Positions 34,163 through 42,405 are shown, counted from the first letter of the stretch. The stretch is DNA of 44,041 bases from Clostridiales bacterium (GCA_021202515.1 JAJQCW010000045.1:1-44041), one strand, 5' to 3'. The notes: generated by a model from the sequence alone, not told the origin. Numbers and translations: made by a program.

Positions 34163-34190
34163 TTGCATTTTTCCCGATTGCTGTTAGAAT
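34163..34190 (+). promoter_or_regulatory. Promoter of the formyl-THF ligase / cyclodeaminase pair
   Basis: TTGCAT (34163-34168), 16 bases, TAGAAT (34185-34190). It lies back to back with the glyA promoter, with only about 20 bases between the two -35 elements. Confidence 0.65.
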
Positions 34191-34223
34191 AAATGTGAAA
34201 AAAGCGGAGGAGGAACGGCGCTG

Positions 34224-34805
34224 TTGGACGCACAAATGATTTTATCCGAGAAACAGGCCCAGCGAAAGCGGGGCATCCAGGCCCGAAACGCCCTCTCCGC
34301 CCAGCAGCGGGCGGAGTACAGCCGCCGCATCTGCGAAAAAATCGCCGGGCTGGAGGCTTTCCAGCGGGCGGAAACGGTGCTGCTCTACGCGGCGTTCCGG
34401 GCGGAGGTCAGCTTAGACCCCCTGCTCCTGGCGGCGGCGAACAAGCGGCTGGCCTGGCCGGTGTGCCTGCCGGAGTGTCAAATGGCGGCGGCGGTCCCCC
34501 AGGGGCCAGAGGGCTGGGAGACGGGAGCCTACGGCATCCGCGCTCCCATTTTGGAACGTTCGCTGGTGGTGCCGCCGGAGGAACTGGATTTGGTGTTGGT
34601 CCCCTGCACCGCCTTTGACCCGGACTGCCATCGGGTGGGCATGGGCAAGGGCTACTATGACCGCTACCTGGCCCGGTGCGTCCGGGCGGTGAAGCTGGGG
34701 GTGGCCTTCCAGTGCCAGCAGGTGGAGCGGGCCGCTGTGGAGGCCCACGACCTGCGGCTGGACGGGTTTATCACGGAGAGAGAGGTTTACACATGGAACA
34801 GATGA
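34224..34805 (+). CDS. 5-Formyltetrahydrofolate cyclo-ligase
   Basis: A 193-residue enzyme with the ATP/phosphate-binding signature GMGKGYYDRYL (139-149) and the preceding LDLVLVPCTAFDPDCHRVG, typical of 5-FCL (MTHFS). It converts 5-formyl-THF to 5,10-methenyl-THF using ATP, recovering the folate that SHMT makes as a side product. TTG 34224 is chosen because GGAGGAGG (34206-34213) is ten bases upstream; the next ATG (34236) is too far. It overlaps the next gene. Confidence 0.93.
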   Translation: MDAQMILSEKQAQRKRGIQARNALSAQQRAEYSRRICEKIAGLEAFQRAETVLLYAAFRAEVSLDPLLLAAANKRLAWPVCLPECQMAAAVPQGPEGWETGAYGIRAPILERSLVVPPEELDLVLVPCTAFDPDCHRVGMGKGYYDRYLARCVRAVKLGVAFQCQQVERAAVEAHDLRLDGFITEREVYTWNR

Positions 34806-35437
34806 CAGAAAAATCCTGCAACCAGTTCCTGACGGAACTGGCGGGCAAAGCGCCGACCCCCGGCGGCGGCGGAGCGGCCGCCCTGGTGGGGGCCGTGGGT
34901 GTGGCCCTGGGCAACATGGTGGGCAATTTGACCACCGGCAAGAAAAAGTACGCCGCCGTAGAGGAGGACATCCAGCGGCTCAACGCAAAGGCGGAGGACC
35001 TTCGCCGGGAGCTGGAGGAACTGGTCACGGCGGACGCGGAAGCCTTCGCCCCTCTCTCCAGAGCCTACGGCCTGCCCAAGTCCACCCCGGAGGAAATCGC
35101 ACACAAGGAGCAGGTGATGGAGGCCGCGCTGGAGGACGCCTGTGCCGTCCCCATGAAGATCATGATGCGCTGCTGCGACGCGCTGGATTTGATCGAGGAG
35201 TACGCCGAAAAGGGCAGCGTGATGGCGGTGTCAGACGCGGGCTGTGCCGCCGTGCTGTGCAAAGCCGCGCTCCAGGCCGCCAGCCTGAACGTGTTCATCA
35301 ACACCAAGGCCATGCAGGACCGGAACCGGGCCAACCAGTTGAACCTGGAGGCGGATATTTTGCTGAGCAATTACCAGCCCAAAGCGGACGCGATCTTCGA
35401 CCGGGTGAACCGGGGGCTGCGGACGTATCGGTATTGA
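34793..35437 (+). CDS. Cyclodeaminase/cyclohydrolase family protein (FchA-like)
   Basis: A 214-residue, mostly helical protein with APTPGGGGAAALVGAVGVALG near the N-terminus, matching the formiminotransferase-cyclodeaminase C-terminal domain and clostridial FchA (methenyl-THF cyclohydrolase). Either reaction acts on 5,10-methenyl-THF or its formimino precursor, so it follows naturally from the preceding cyclo-ligase. ATG 34793 overlaps the end of that gene by 13 bases and follows AGAGAGG; an alternative ATG at 34802 overlaps its TGA. Confidence 0.88.
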   Translation: MEQMTEKSCNQFLTELAGKAPTPGGGGAAALVGAVGVALGNMVGNLTTGKKKYAAVEEDIQRLNAKAEDLRRELEELVTADAEAFAPLSRAYGLPKSTPEEIAHKEQVMEAALEDACAVPMKIMMRCCDALDLIEEYAEKGSVMAVSDAGCAAVLCKAALQAASLNVFINTKAMQDRNRANQLNLEADILLSNYQPKADAIFDRVNRGLRTYRY

Positions 35438-35506
35438 CAATTTGCAATTAGCAATGTGCAATGTGCAATTTGAGCTGTTAGCCGTTAGCCTGGATAGTGC
35501 TTGCTG
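35437..35506 (+). repeat. Family A end plus E module
   Basis: ATTAGCA/ATGTGCA units (35437-35471), then GCTGTTAGCCGTTAGCC (E module), then the GATAGTGCTTGCTG motif shared with 11430, 12750 and 42247. No inverted second end is present before the next gene. Confidence 0.65.
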
Positions 35507-35563
35507 TTTGGTCAGCTTGACGGGAACCCCCAATCTTTCAAACCTATTTTCACAGGAGCTGCC

Positions 35564-36547
35564 ATGAAAATTCTCATTCTCACCAACGAGGACCGGGTCC
35601 GCCGGTTCTACGACCTCACCACCCTGCCCGCCGACTTCGAGCTGGTCTTTGCCGGGGCGCAGCCCACCGACGAGGACATTTTGTCCTTCGGCACCGACTA
35701 CGACGCCCTCTTTGTGGACGCCATCCAGCCGGTCAGCGCCGCCGTCATCGCCGCCATGCCCAACCTGAAGCTCATCCACTCCGAGGGCGTGGCCTACAAC
35801 TCCATCGACACCCAGGCCGCCGCCGCCCACGGCGTGGCCGTCTGCCGCTGTGTGGCCATCAACGACACCGCCGTGGCCGAGCAGACCATTTTGCTGATGC
35901 TGGCCACCCTCCGCCGGTTCCGGGAGGGGGAAACCCTGCTCTACGCGGGCAAGCAGATCCAGGCCAAGACCCAGTTCATCCTGGACGGGCTGAACGAGCT
36001 GAGTTCCCAGCGTGTGGGCATCATCGGCCTGGGGGCCATTGGCCGCCAGACCGCCCGGCTGCTCCACGCCTTCGGCGCGGAGGTGTGCTACCACAACCGC
36101 CACCAGCTCACCCCGGAGCAGGAGGCAGAACTGCACGTCCGGTACGTCTCCCAGGAGGAGCTGCTGTCCGGCTGCGACATCGTCAGCCTCCACTGTCCCG
36201 TCACGCCGGAGACCACCCACCTCATCAACGCGGACACTCTGGCCCTGATGAAACCCACCGCCATCCTCATCAACACGGCTCGCGGCGAGGTCATCGACCA
36301 GGAGGCGGTCCGCGCCGCCCTCATCGAAGGACGGCTGGGGGCGCTGGGGGCGGACGTGCTCTCCCCGGAGCCGGTGCCCGCCGACAACCCCCTGCTGACC
36401 CTGCCGGAGGAATACAAGTACAAGGTCACGCTGACCCCCCACGTGGGCGGCGTCACCGTCCAGACCTTCCAGAAGGGTCACAAGCTGGTGTGGGACAACA
36501 TGCGCGCCCTGGCGGAAGGGAGACCGCTGAAATACACCGTGAATTGA
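35564..36547 (+). CDS. D-2-hydroxyacid dehydrogenase
   Basis: A 327-residue NAD-dependent enzyme of the D-isomer-specific 2-hydroxyacid dehydrogenase family. The NAD-binding motif is GLGAIG (155-160), with the catalytic Arg in LINTARGEVID, the Glu downstream and the His in TPHVGG. It resembles the catalytic core of phosphoglycerate dehydrogenase (SerA) but has no ACT domain. Together with glyA it could feed serine synthesis, though glycerate or other 2-keto acids are equally possible. ATG 35564 follows CAGGAGC. Confidence 0.88.
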   Translation: MKILILTNEDRVRRFYDLTTLPADFELVFAGAQPTDEDILSFGTDYDALFVDAIQPVSAAVIAAMPNLKLIHSEGVAYNSIDTQAAAAHGVAVCRCVAINDTAVAEQTILLMLATLRRFREGETLLYAGKQIQAKTQFILDGLNELSSQRVGIIGLGAIGRQTARLLHAFGAEVCYHNRHQLTPEQEAELHVRYVSQEELLSGCDIVSLHCPVTPETTHLINADTLALMKPTAILINTARGEVIDQEAVRAALIEGRLGALGADVLSPEPVPADNPLLTLPEEYKYKVTLTPHVGGVTVQTFQKGHKLVWDNMRALAEGRPLKYTVN

Positions 36548-36578
36548 CGGGAGAAACATATTTTCGACACAAAACGAC

Positions 36579-36617
36579 ACCCTCTGATGGAGAATGTTTC
36601 ATCAGAGGGTATTTTTT
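36579..36617 (+). terminator. Rho-independent terminator after the dehydrogenase
   Basis: 11-bp perfect stem ACCCTCTGATG / CATCAGAGGGT (36579-36589 and 36600-36610) followed by ATTTTTT. Confidence 0.9.
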
Positions 36618-36622
36618 ACGGT

Positions 36623-37170
36623 TCACTTGCCCTTTTTATCCACCTTTGTCCTGGGGCTGGACATGGCGTGGGCCACCAGCAAAATCAGCCCGCCGCCGAT
36701 GAACCAGACCGTCCCCGACGCGATGCGGGAGGCGGAGGCGGAAACCACCATGGCCAGGGTGTCAGCGCCCAGGTTACCGGCGGCGTAGGCCATAACGATG
36801 TTGACCACGCCGAACCCCACAGCGCCCAGGCCCCGGAGCAGCACCACCGCCCCCATCAGCCGCAGCGCGTTGCGCAGCCGCCGAACCATTTTCTCCAGGC
36901 CGCTGATGCGCTCCACCAGTTCCAGCGCCTGTTCCTCCGAGAGGGGCGCGCCCTTCTCCTCGTCCTCCCGGCCCTGAATCAGCTCCGCCACGGTGATGTC
37001 CAGCGCCTGGCACAGGGCGGGGACGATGCTGTAGTCGGGCATGGTCCAGCCGTTCTCCCACTTCGATATCGTCTTGTTGGAGACCCCCAGTTTTTGGGCC
37101 AGTTGCTCCTGGGTCAGGTTCAGATCTTTTCGCCGCTGGCGGAGGAAGGCCCGGTTTTTGTCTGCTCCAT
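36623..37170 (-). CDS. XRE-family membrane-associated regulator, apparent N-terminal frameshift
   Basis: The minus strand encodes an HTH_3 domain (DLNLTQEQLAQKLGVSNKTI then SKWENG), a linker, and two hydrophobic segments near the C-terminus (about MGAVVLLRGLGAVGFGVV and VWFIGGGLILLVAHAM). The only start with a good Shine-Dalgarno (GGGAGG, minus-strand ATG at 37170) reads MEQTKTG and then runs out of frame, ending at a TGA 16 codons in. The HTH frame begins exactly where one extra base in the AAAAA or GGG run would join the two, giving MEQTK..AFLRQRRKDLN. So either a one-base deletion has broken the gene, the assembly has an error, or frameshifting occurs. Without it the HTH frame has no well-placed start. 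Confidence 0.7.
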
Positions 37171-37268
37171 GTGTATCCTCCCTTTCCTTGTTTCGGATGC
37201 TACAAAAAGAATAGCAGATTTGGCGGAAAAAGGCCATCCCTCCAGGGGAGACTTTGGGGGAAGTTTGC

Positions 37269-37306
37269 AAAAAAGCTGCCTGACACCTCGGCCAGACAGC
37301 TTTTTT
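37269..37306 (-). terminator. Terminator after the TagF-like gene
   Basis: Stem AAAAAAGCTGCCTG / CAGACAGCTTTTTT with one mismatch. On the minus strand it ends in TTTTTTGC, just past the TagF-like stop. Confidence 0.8.
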
Positions 37307-37327
37307 GAGTTTACTTGTTGCGGCGGG

Positions 37328-39460
37328 TCAGATGATGTTCTCCGCCTGCAACGCCTCGTAGACCCGGCGGGTGTTCTGCCCGTCGTGGAACTCGTTGATC
37401 TCGTTGTACCGCCGCTCGTATTCCTCGCTGCGGAACTGATCCAGTTGAACGACGCCGTCTTTCAGCCCGGCAGCCAGTACCTTGTTCAGCTCCTTGATGC
37501 GGAAGCACCGGGGGCCGATATACTCGTCCGCTTTGGGGATCAGCTCGCCGATATACTCCTCATACTCTTTCAGGTCCGGCTGGAAGAACACCACGCCGCC
37601 GCCCTGATAGAAGGAGTTCCAGCAGACGGAGGAGTAGTCGGTGATGAGCAGCTTGGACTCCTTGAGCACCTCGGAGATGGGCCGTGTCCACACCAGGTCG
37701 TGGAGGCTGGTGGTCATCAGCAGGTCGTGTGCCCGGGGATGGGCGACGATGTTGATCTGGGAGCGGTCCACGTAGTTCAGCAGCAGGTTGTACACCTGGA
37801 GGGTGTAGCGGTAATAGGTGGAGTCCTCATAGTTGTCCAGGGATTCCTCATAGGGCTTCCACGTCAGCATAATGGTGATTTTATCCGGGGACGCCTGGGA
37901 GATGTGCTTGTAAGCGCAGTTGTCGAACATCAGCATACCGGTTTTCAGAATAAAGTCCGGGCTGATGTGGAAGGTATCCGCCACCACCTGCTTTTCCTTC
38001 TCGCTGCTGACGACAACGTACTTGGCCTCACCTGCATGGCCTTTCAAGTAGGTGGAGTGTTTTCCCTGCCGTTTCATATAGGTGATGCCGTGCTGGAGAA
38101 ACACCAGCGGGTGCCGGACGCAGGTCCAGCGGATATAGCGGTTGTTGGAATTGAGGAGGCTGATATGGATCGGCGACTCCGGGGCGATAAAATAATTCAC
38201 GTTGTAGAGCAGCCAGTAATATTTCAACGAGAACTTCCGCACCACGCAGGGGTCGTCCTTAATGCGCTGGTAATCCGGTGTGTTCCCGTCGATGACGAAA
38301 TAGCACCGGGTCCGCTGGCTGGAGGTGCAGAGGCGGCACAGCTCATAAGTGCCCTCCTCCGCCTTTTCCGCATACTTCTCGTAGAACAGGGCGACCTTTT
38401 TCCGGAAGGGCAGACGGTTCAGCAGCCGCCCTGCGTGGAACATCGCCGCGGATACCGGCTTGGATTCCATCAACCGGAACCGGCGGGTGTACTCGATGGG
38501 ATACATATGGCGCTTAAAGACCACAAAGTTGCCGGAAAAATTGCGCCGCACATGCAGAGCCATATCCTGGTCATACACCGACGCCACCGGCACCCAGGCT
38601 TCCCGAATGCTGTGCTTCATGCCGAAGCGCTTCCACGCGATAGGCTTCTCCGAAATGTTATAGGAGGCCAGCACGTCGTCCACCTGGATCACCAGCCTTA
38701 CCCCGTTGCCTTCCAGATGAACGGGGCTGTTCTCCCCCGCGCTGTAGTCGGACAGGGTGCTGATGGGGATGGTGAAGGAAGTCCGATATTTTCTGCGGCG
38801 AATGGCGGTGTTCCCGGTGACATGCTTTTCCTGCACCAGAGAACAGTTTTCACCTCTGGCATCCGAGACGGCCAGGTAGGTTTCCCCGATCTCCAGATGG
38901 TATGGGTTTTCGATTTTCGCCCACATCTCAAACACCAGATTTGTTTTGGTGAAGCGGACCTTTTTCACGCTGTACACCAGCCGGACCAGCGAATGACAGA
39001 CCTGCTCCTTTGTGCCCAGGACGGTGAAGAGCCGGTTTGTGTGGGAGAAAATACCAACCCAAAGCGGCTCGTCCATGGAATACTCCTCCGGCGATCCCAT
39101 GTGTTCCGGCGCGTCCTCCTCTTTCCACAGGCGAACGCCGAACACAGTCTGGACCTGCTTCATGGTTTCGATGTCCTGGCTCCGCTCGTTCTGCTGTGCG
39201 GTCTGTGCCTGGTCCAAAGCGAAGCGCTGCTCGTCTTTCGTCAGTTCACGGAACAGGTAAAGCCGCTCGCTTTCCTCTGGGGTGAGTTTGATGGGCAGCG
39301 TGTATCGCTTTCCCATCGGAAAACTGCCCAGCGCGGCGATGCAATAGTTGTTCAGACATTCTTTGCGTTCCTCAAACGATGCTTTTAAAGAACCACCGCT
39401 CCACGCCGAACGACGGGATGCGCAGATGATTCCGTTGACAAGCGTCACATTCAGCGCCAT
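37328..39460 (-). CDS. CDP-glycerol glycerophosphotransferase family protein (TagF/TagB-like)
   Basis: A 710-residue protein whose C-terminal half (about residues 330-700) has the features of the TagF/TagB glycerophosphotransferase domain: LQHGITYMKRQGK, NIVAHPRAHD and LITDYSSVCWNSFYQGG with VVFFQPDLKEYE. Such enzymes add glycerol or ribitol phosphate units to teichoic acids or capsules from CDP-activated donors at the membrane. The N-terminal 330 residues are less clear; part of them (about 140-290) resembles substrate-binding beta domains. No tag or tar synthesis genes are nearby, so it is an orphan. The minus-strand ATG at 39460 follows TAGGAGGT. The frame stays open upstream to 39820, across its promoter, and that extension is rejected. 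Confidence 0.85.
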   Translation of the reverse strand: MALNVTLVNGIICASRRSAWSGGSLKASFEERKECLNNYCIAALGSFPMGKRYTLPIKLTPEESERLYLFRELTKDEQRFALDQAQTAQQNERSQDIETMKQVQTVFGVRLWKEEDAPEHMGSPEEYSMDEPLWVGIFSHTNRLFTVLGTKEQVCHSLVRLVYSVKKVRFTKTNLVFEMWAKIENPYHLEIGETYLAVSDARGENCSLVQEKHVTGNTAIRRRKYRTSFTIPISTLSDYSAGENSPVHLEGNGVRLVIQVDDVLASYNISEKPIAWKRFGMKHSIREAWVPVASVYDQDMALHVRRNFSGNFVVFKRHMYPIEYTRRFRLMESKPVSAAMFHAGRLLNRLPFRKKVALFYEKYAEKAEEGTYELCRLCTSSQRTRCYFVIDGNTPDYQRIKDDPCVVRKFSLKYYWLLYNVNYFIAPESPIHISLLNSNNRYIRWTCVRHPLVFLQHGITYMKRQGKHSTYLKGHAGEAKYVVVSSEKEKQVVADTFHISPDFILKTGMLMFDNCAYKHISQASPDKITIMLTWKPYEESLDNYEDSTYYRYTLQVYNLLLNYVDRSQINIVAHPRAHDLLMTTSLHDLVWTRPISEVLKESKLLITDYSSVCWNSFYQGGGVVFFQPDLKEYEEYIGELIPKADEYIGPRCFRIKELNKVLAAGLKDGVVQLDQFRSEEYERRYNEINEFHDGQNTRRVYEALQAENII

Positions 39461-39679
39461 TCCATTACCTCCTAAGATCGACCGCGTCCCCTGATCGCAG
39501 GCCCTGACTCTATGTTGACCACGCCCCGACACAGTATGTCCGGTTCCACACACAGGAAAACCGTTTGATAGCAGAAAAACAGAAGGGGGTAGAACCATTA
39601 CTCCCTTCCCCGTGTCAGGCATCGTGTCTCTTTCATTTTTATAAAGCCCTATTTTGGGCTGTTTTTGTACTTCTTCCAC

Positions 39680-39708
39680 ATTATATGGCTTTTTCAATGC
39701 GCTGTCAA
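39680..39708 (-). promoter_or_regulatory. Perfect-consensus promoter of the TagF-like gene
   Basis: Minus strand: TTGACA (39708-39703), exactly 17 bases, TATAAT (39685-39680). The predicted start site (about 39673) leaves a leader of about 210 bases before the gene. The leader begins with a small hairpin AGCCC/GGGCT (about 39650-39665). No other gene is seen in the 39461-39912 gap. Confidence 0.85.
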
Positions 39709-39855
39709 CCGTTATCCGCGAAATTACCGAAAGAGGCAGTTGATGCGCCTTTTTGCGACAGAGACGGAGGAGCTTTTCTGCGTTTTTTTTCACAAAAAAC
39801 AGATGGTTTTCTATGCGCAAAATTCACAATTTTTTGCGCACCTCCGATTTTCTGT

Positions 39856-39885
39856 TTGAAATTCCCTGCCTGTAAATGCTAAAAT
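39856..39885 (+). promoter_or_regulatory. Promoter of the 80-residue protein gene
   Basis: TTGAAA (39856-39861), 18 bases, TAAAAT (39880-39885), with TGC just before the -10 (extended -10). The -10 is 28 bases from the start codon. Confidence 0.75.
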
Positions 39886-39912
39886 AGTATCAAAAAAGGA
39901 GGGAAAATCCAC

Positions 39913-40155
39913 ATGAAACGCATTAAACAAGCCTGTTTGTTACAAACCATTCATTTTCAGGTCAGAGACGCCGCGCTCTCCAACGACCCGGCGGGGGATG
40001 TCCGCACCGAGCTGGAGAACTACAAGGCCCAACTGAAACGCAGCGGCACCCAGTACCGCATCGTCTCTGAGGAGGTCCAGCCGGACCAGTCCATCATCAT
40101 CCGCATCCGCAAACAGTACAACAGCTACGACACCGGCAACTATCTGGACGAATAA
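39913..40155 (+). CDS. Small conserved-looking protein of unknown function
   Basis: An 80-residue soluble protein with charged helices and a beta-like run (QYRIVSEEVQPDQSIIIRIR) and the tail KQYNSYDTGNYLDE. I recognise no domain. Real expression is supported by a strong promoter, the Shine-Dalgarno AGGAGGG nine bases upstream, and a terminator just downstream, so it forms an isolated single-gene unit. Confidence 0.75.
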   Translation: MKRIKQACLLQTIHFQVRDAALSNDPAGDVRTELENYKAQLKRSGTQYRIVSEEVQPDQSIIIRIRKQYNSYDTGNYLDE

Positions 40156-40190
40156 AACGCACATGCGGCAGTTGTCGCAGCGTGCAAAAG

Positions 40191-40227
40191 AAAAACCAGC
40201 TACTCTTCGGAGCGGCTGGTTTTTTCT
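40191..40227. terminator. Rho-independent terminator after the 80-residue gene
   Basis: Stem AAAAACCAGC / GCTGGTTTTTT with an inner CTC-TTCG-GAG tetraloop hairpin. The tail suits termination in both directions. Confidence 0.85.
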
Positions 40228-40243
40228 GTATTCCATAATGGAT

Positions 40244-40320
40244 GACCCCTCTTGCCTCCGCCGTCAGGCGGCGCTCTGTTGTCAAGCAGCACTTCCGCTG
40301 CGCTCCCTGCGGGGGTTCCG
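40244..40320 (-). repeat. Family C fragment with F module
   Basis: GACCCCTCTTGCCTCCGCCGT, then GTCAAGCAGCACTTCCGC and CGCTCCCTGCGGGGG (F module), but the remaining part of the C element is missing, so this copy is truncated. Confidence 0.7.
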
Positions 40321-40367
40321 CTGGATCTCCTGACCAGGCTGAGTAAAAGGGATAACCATTTTGCTCT

Positions 40368-40865
40368 TTACAGCCCAAACATCTCCCGGCAGAAGGTCTT
40401 TCCGGTCTCTGTGCGGAAAATCTTTGTGTAGGCCGTTTCCACGGCGGCTTTGGAGGCGTTGTCCTCGAACAGGTTCACCAGGAAGTCCGCCTCCACCAAG
40501 ATCTGATAGTCCAGACCGTCGATGTTGGTGTAGGTGTGGTGATGGCCCACCAGGTAGCACACCCGGCGAATGAGCGGCTCCTCGAAGCCCAGCTCCCCCA
40601 GCATCCGCTCCGCTTCGGCGGGGCCAAGGGCCTCCTGATACGGCCCGGCGGAGCTGCCGTACTGGGCCTCGGCGGGCTTGATGCCGATGTCGTGGACGTA
40701 GGCGGCGGCCTCCAGGGTGTACAGCGCCCCCTTGTCCATGCCCTCCGCCCGGCCAATGAGCCGACTGAATGCGTGGACCTTCAAAAAGTGTTGGATGCGT
40801 GCCGGGTCGCCGGCATAATAGGAGATCATTGCCGCCGCCAGGCGGTCCAGTTGACTGCTTGCCAT
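40368..40865 (-). CDS. HD-domain phosphohydrolase
   Basis: A 165-residue single-domain protein with the metal-binding pattern His31, HD at 58-59 (YVHDIG), a His cluster at 108-110 (VGHHHTYTNIDG) and Asp127 (VEADFLVNL). HD proteins hydrolyse nucleotides or phosphodiesters; the specific substrate is not visible. The minus-strand ATG at 40865 follows GAGGAAAGG. Confidence 0.85.
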   Translation of the reverse strand: MASSQLDRLAAAMISYYAGDPARIQHFLKVHAFSRLIGRAEGMDKGALYTLEAAAYVHDIGIKPAEAQYGSSAGPYQEALGPAEAERMLGELGFEEPLIRRVCYLVGHHHTYTNIDGLDYQILVEADFLVNLFEDNASKAAVETAYTKIFRTETGKTFCREMFGL

Positions 40866-40947
40866 AAAAATTTCATTCCTTTCCTCTGCGGTTTGATGTA
40901 TAAACCGGAAAATCTATCATTTTGTTTTTGTTTGTAACCATTTGTTG

Positions 40948-40976
40948 TTGCATATCAACGCCCCATCGTGTAAAAT
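40948..40976 (+). promoter_or_regulatory. Promoter of the 211-residue protein gene
   Basis: TTGCAT (40948-40953), 17 bases, TAAAAT (40971-40976), 42 bases before ATG 41018. Confidence 0.75.
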
Positions 40977-41017
40977 ATTAATATCTATGGGTATGCTTAG
41001 GAAAGGGGCTGATTTGC

Positions 41018-41653
41018 ATGACACGGCGCGCTGCGATTTTTGCAGTGATTCTTGCGCTCATCATCGGGCTGGCCGCCGGTTGTGTTTTGTGGAGCTTGCT
41101 CTCCCCTGGCAGCGATGGGATCTCGGTGTTCCAGTCCGATTCCGGCGAGAACGGCAGCAACACAGCGCTGCTCTGCGCCGCGATGGACGTACTGGACGCT
41201 CTGAACAGTCAGGATTGCGCTGCCCTGTCCGATTGGGCGGACCCGGAGGTGGGTGTGACCTTTACCCCCTATTCCACGGTGGACTTCTCCACCGACGTGA
41301 CCATCACCGCCAAGGAGTTGAAAAAAGCGGATTCCGAGACCACCAGCTACGTTTGGGGCGTCAGCCTGGGGGATGGGGAACCGATGAAAATGACGGTGAC
41401 GGAATTTCTCTCTGATTTCCTGTGGGATGCGGATTACACCGCCTGCCCCTCGTTTGGGGTGGACACCGTTCTCTATACCGGCAACGCCCAGGAGAACGTG
41501 ACGGAGGCGTACCCCGACTGCCGCTTTGTGGACTGCTACCTGCCTGGCCAGGGGGACGACAACCTGGACTGGTCGGCGCTGAAACTGGTGTTTCTCTGGC
41601 GGGACGACGGCTGGTATCTGCGGGGGATCATCCACAGCCAGGCCACGGCATGA
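41018..41653 (+). CDS. Membrane-anchored or lipoprotein of unknown function
   Basis: A 211-residue protein with an N-terminal hydrophobic segment RRAAIFAVILALIIGLAAGC. LAAGC fits a lipobox, though the hydrophobic run continues for several residues, so an uncleaved anchor is possible. The exported part is acidic and contains NTF2/SnoaL-like sections (DVLDALNSQDCAALSDWADPE; a C-terminal WRDDGWYLRGI), which suggests a small alpha/beta-cone domain. I cannot name a function. ATG 41018 follows AGGAAAGGGG. Confidence 0.75.
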   Translation: MTRRAAIFAVILALIIGLAAGCVLWSLLSPGSDGISVFQSDSGENGSNTALLCAAMDVLDALNSQDCAALSDWADPEVGVTFTPYSTVDFSTDVTITAKELKKADSETTSYVWGVSLGDGEPMKMTVTEFLSDFLWDADYTACPSFGVDTVLYTGNAQENVTEAYPDCRFVDCYLPGQGDDNLDWSALKLVFLWRDDGWYLRGIIHSQATA

Positions 41654-41681
41654 CCCAATTTGCACTGTTAGGAGGCAACCT

Positions 41682-42104
41682 ATGCCCTGTCCCAACTGCG
41701 GCGGGTGCGGCAAGCCCGCCCCGCTGACTGACCCGGAGCGTCAACTGCTGGACCTGCTGGCCCAAAACGCCTTTCTTCCGGTGGCCCGGTTCCTGCTGCG
41801 CAGCCCGGAAAACCCGGAGCTGTCCTTTGTCATGTCCGCACCGGTCTACCTCACCGGGCCGGAGACCACCCAGGAGGAGCTGCGCACGGCGGGGACCGCT
41901 CTGCTCCAACTCCAGCGGCGGGGATTCCTCACCCTGGACTACGGCGTTCCCCTCTCCGGCTTCGACTACGCTGCCTGGGAGCGCTCCACCCTCTACCGGC
42001 AGTTCGCCCAGTCCGCCGCCACGCCGGGGGCCGAACCCCAGCTTGAGCCGGGCAGCGCCGCCCTGACCCTCCAGGGCCAGGAGGCCATCGACGAGGGAGA
42101 ATAA
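41682..42104 (+). CDS. Small protein with N-terminal Cys cluster, unknown function
   Basis: A 140-residue protein 28 bases after the preceding gene, probably co-transcribed. The N-terminus MPCPNCGGCGK has three cysteines spaced for metal binding. The middle (RQLLDLLAQNAFLPVARFLL ... AGTALLQLQRRGFLTLDYG) reads like a helical winged-helix fold. No family recognised. ATG 41682 follows TTAGGAGG. Confidence 0.7.
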   Translation: MPCPNCGGCGKPAPLTDPERQLLDLLAQNAFLPVARFLLRSPENPELSFVMSAPVYLTGPETTQEELRTAGTALLQLQRRGFLTLDYGVPLSGFDYAAWERSTLYRQFAQSAATPGAEPQLEPGSAALTLQGQEAIDEGE

Positions 42105-42148
42105 ACCACTGGATAACCCTTTGAATCAGCTTTTTCAGTCATTCCAGC

Positions 42149-42250
42149 GGAAACCCCTCCACCACCGCCTGAAGGCGGCGGCCCCCCTCCGCCGTCAAGC
42201 GGCACTTCCGCTTCGCTCCCTGCCCTTTCAGGGGAGGCAAGAGGGGATAG
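42149..42250 (+). repeat. Family C element with F module
   Basis: AAACCCCTCCACCACCGCC, a GCCTGAAGGC hairpin, CCGTCAAGCGGCACTTCCGC / CGCTCCCTGC (F), CTTTCAGGGGAGGCAAGAGGGG and the GATAGTGCTT motif. After it, ACCGTGGCTGATTCAAAAG (42327-42345) recalls the family A core block. Nothing coding is seen between 42105 and 42362. Confidence 0.78.
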
Positions 42251-42362
42251 TGCTTATCGTTTGGTGCTGATTTGTTCGATGGAGGCGGAATTTTCGGTGA
42301 AACGCTCCTCCTTCCAGCCGCTAATACCGTGGCTGATTCAAAAGGATAATGAATGAGTTTCT

Positions 42363-42396
42363 ACTCCCCGGAGAGTTGGTCTCTCCGGGGAGTTTT
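42363..42396 (+). terminator. Strong hairpin between convergent genes
   Basis: 13-bp perfect stem ACTCCCCGGAGAG / CTCTCCGGGGAGT with a TTGGT loop and TTTT after it on the plus strand. Confidence 0.7.
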
Positions 42397-42405
42397 GCGC
42401 GTTTT

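Noticed and set aside
36587-39388. A very long plus-strand open frame (933 codons) opposite the XRE and TagF-like genes
   Set aside because: It runs antisense to two genes with clear domains, has His/Gln/Val-rich shadow composition and no ribosome-binding site. Open antisense frames are expected at this GC content.
39461-39820. N-terminal extension of the TagF-like protein
   Set aside because: It would cross a perfect promoter, and ATG 39460 has an excellent ribosome-binding site.
39565-39882. Plus-strand 105-codon frame in the gap upstream of the 80-residue gene
   Set aside because: Cys/Phe-rich translation, no ribosome-binding site, and it overlaps the divergent promoters.
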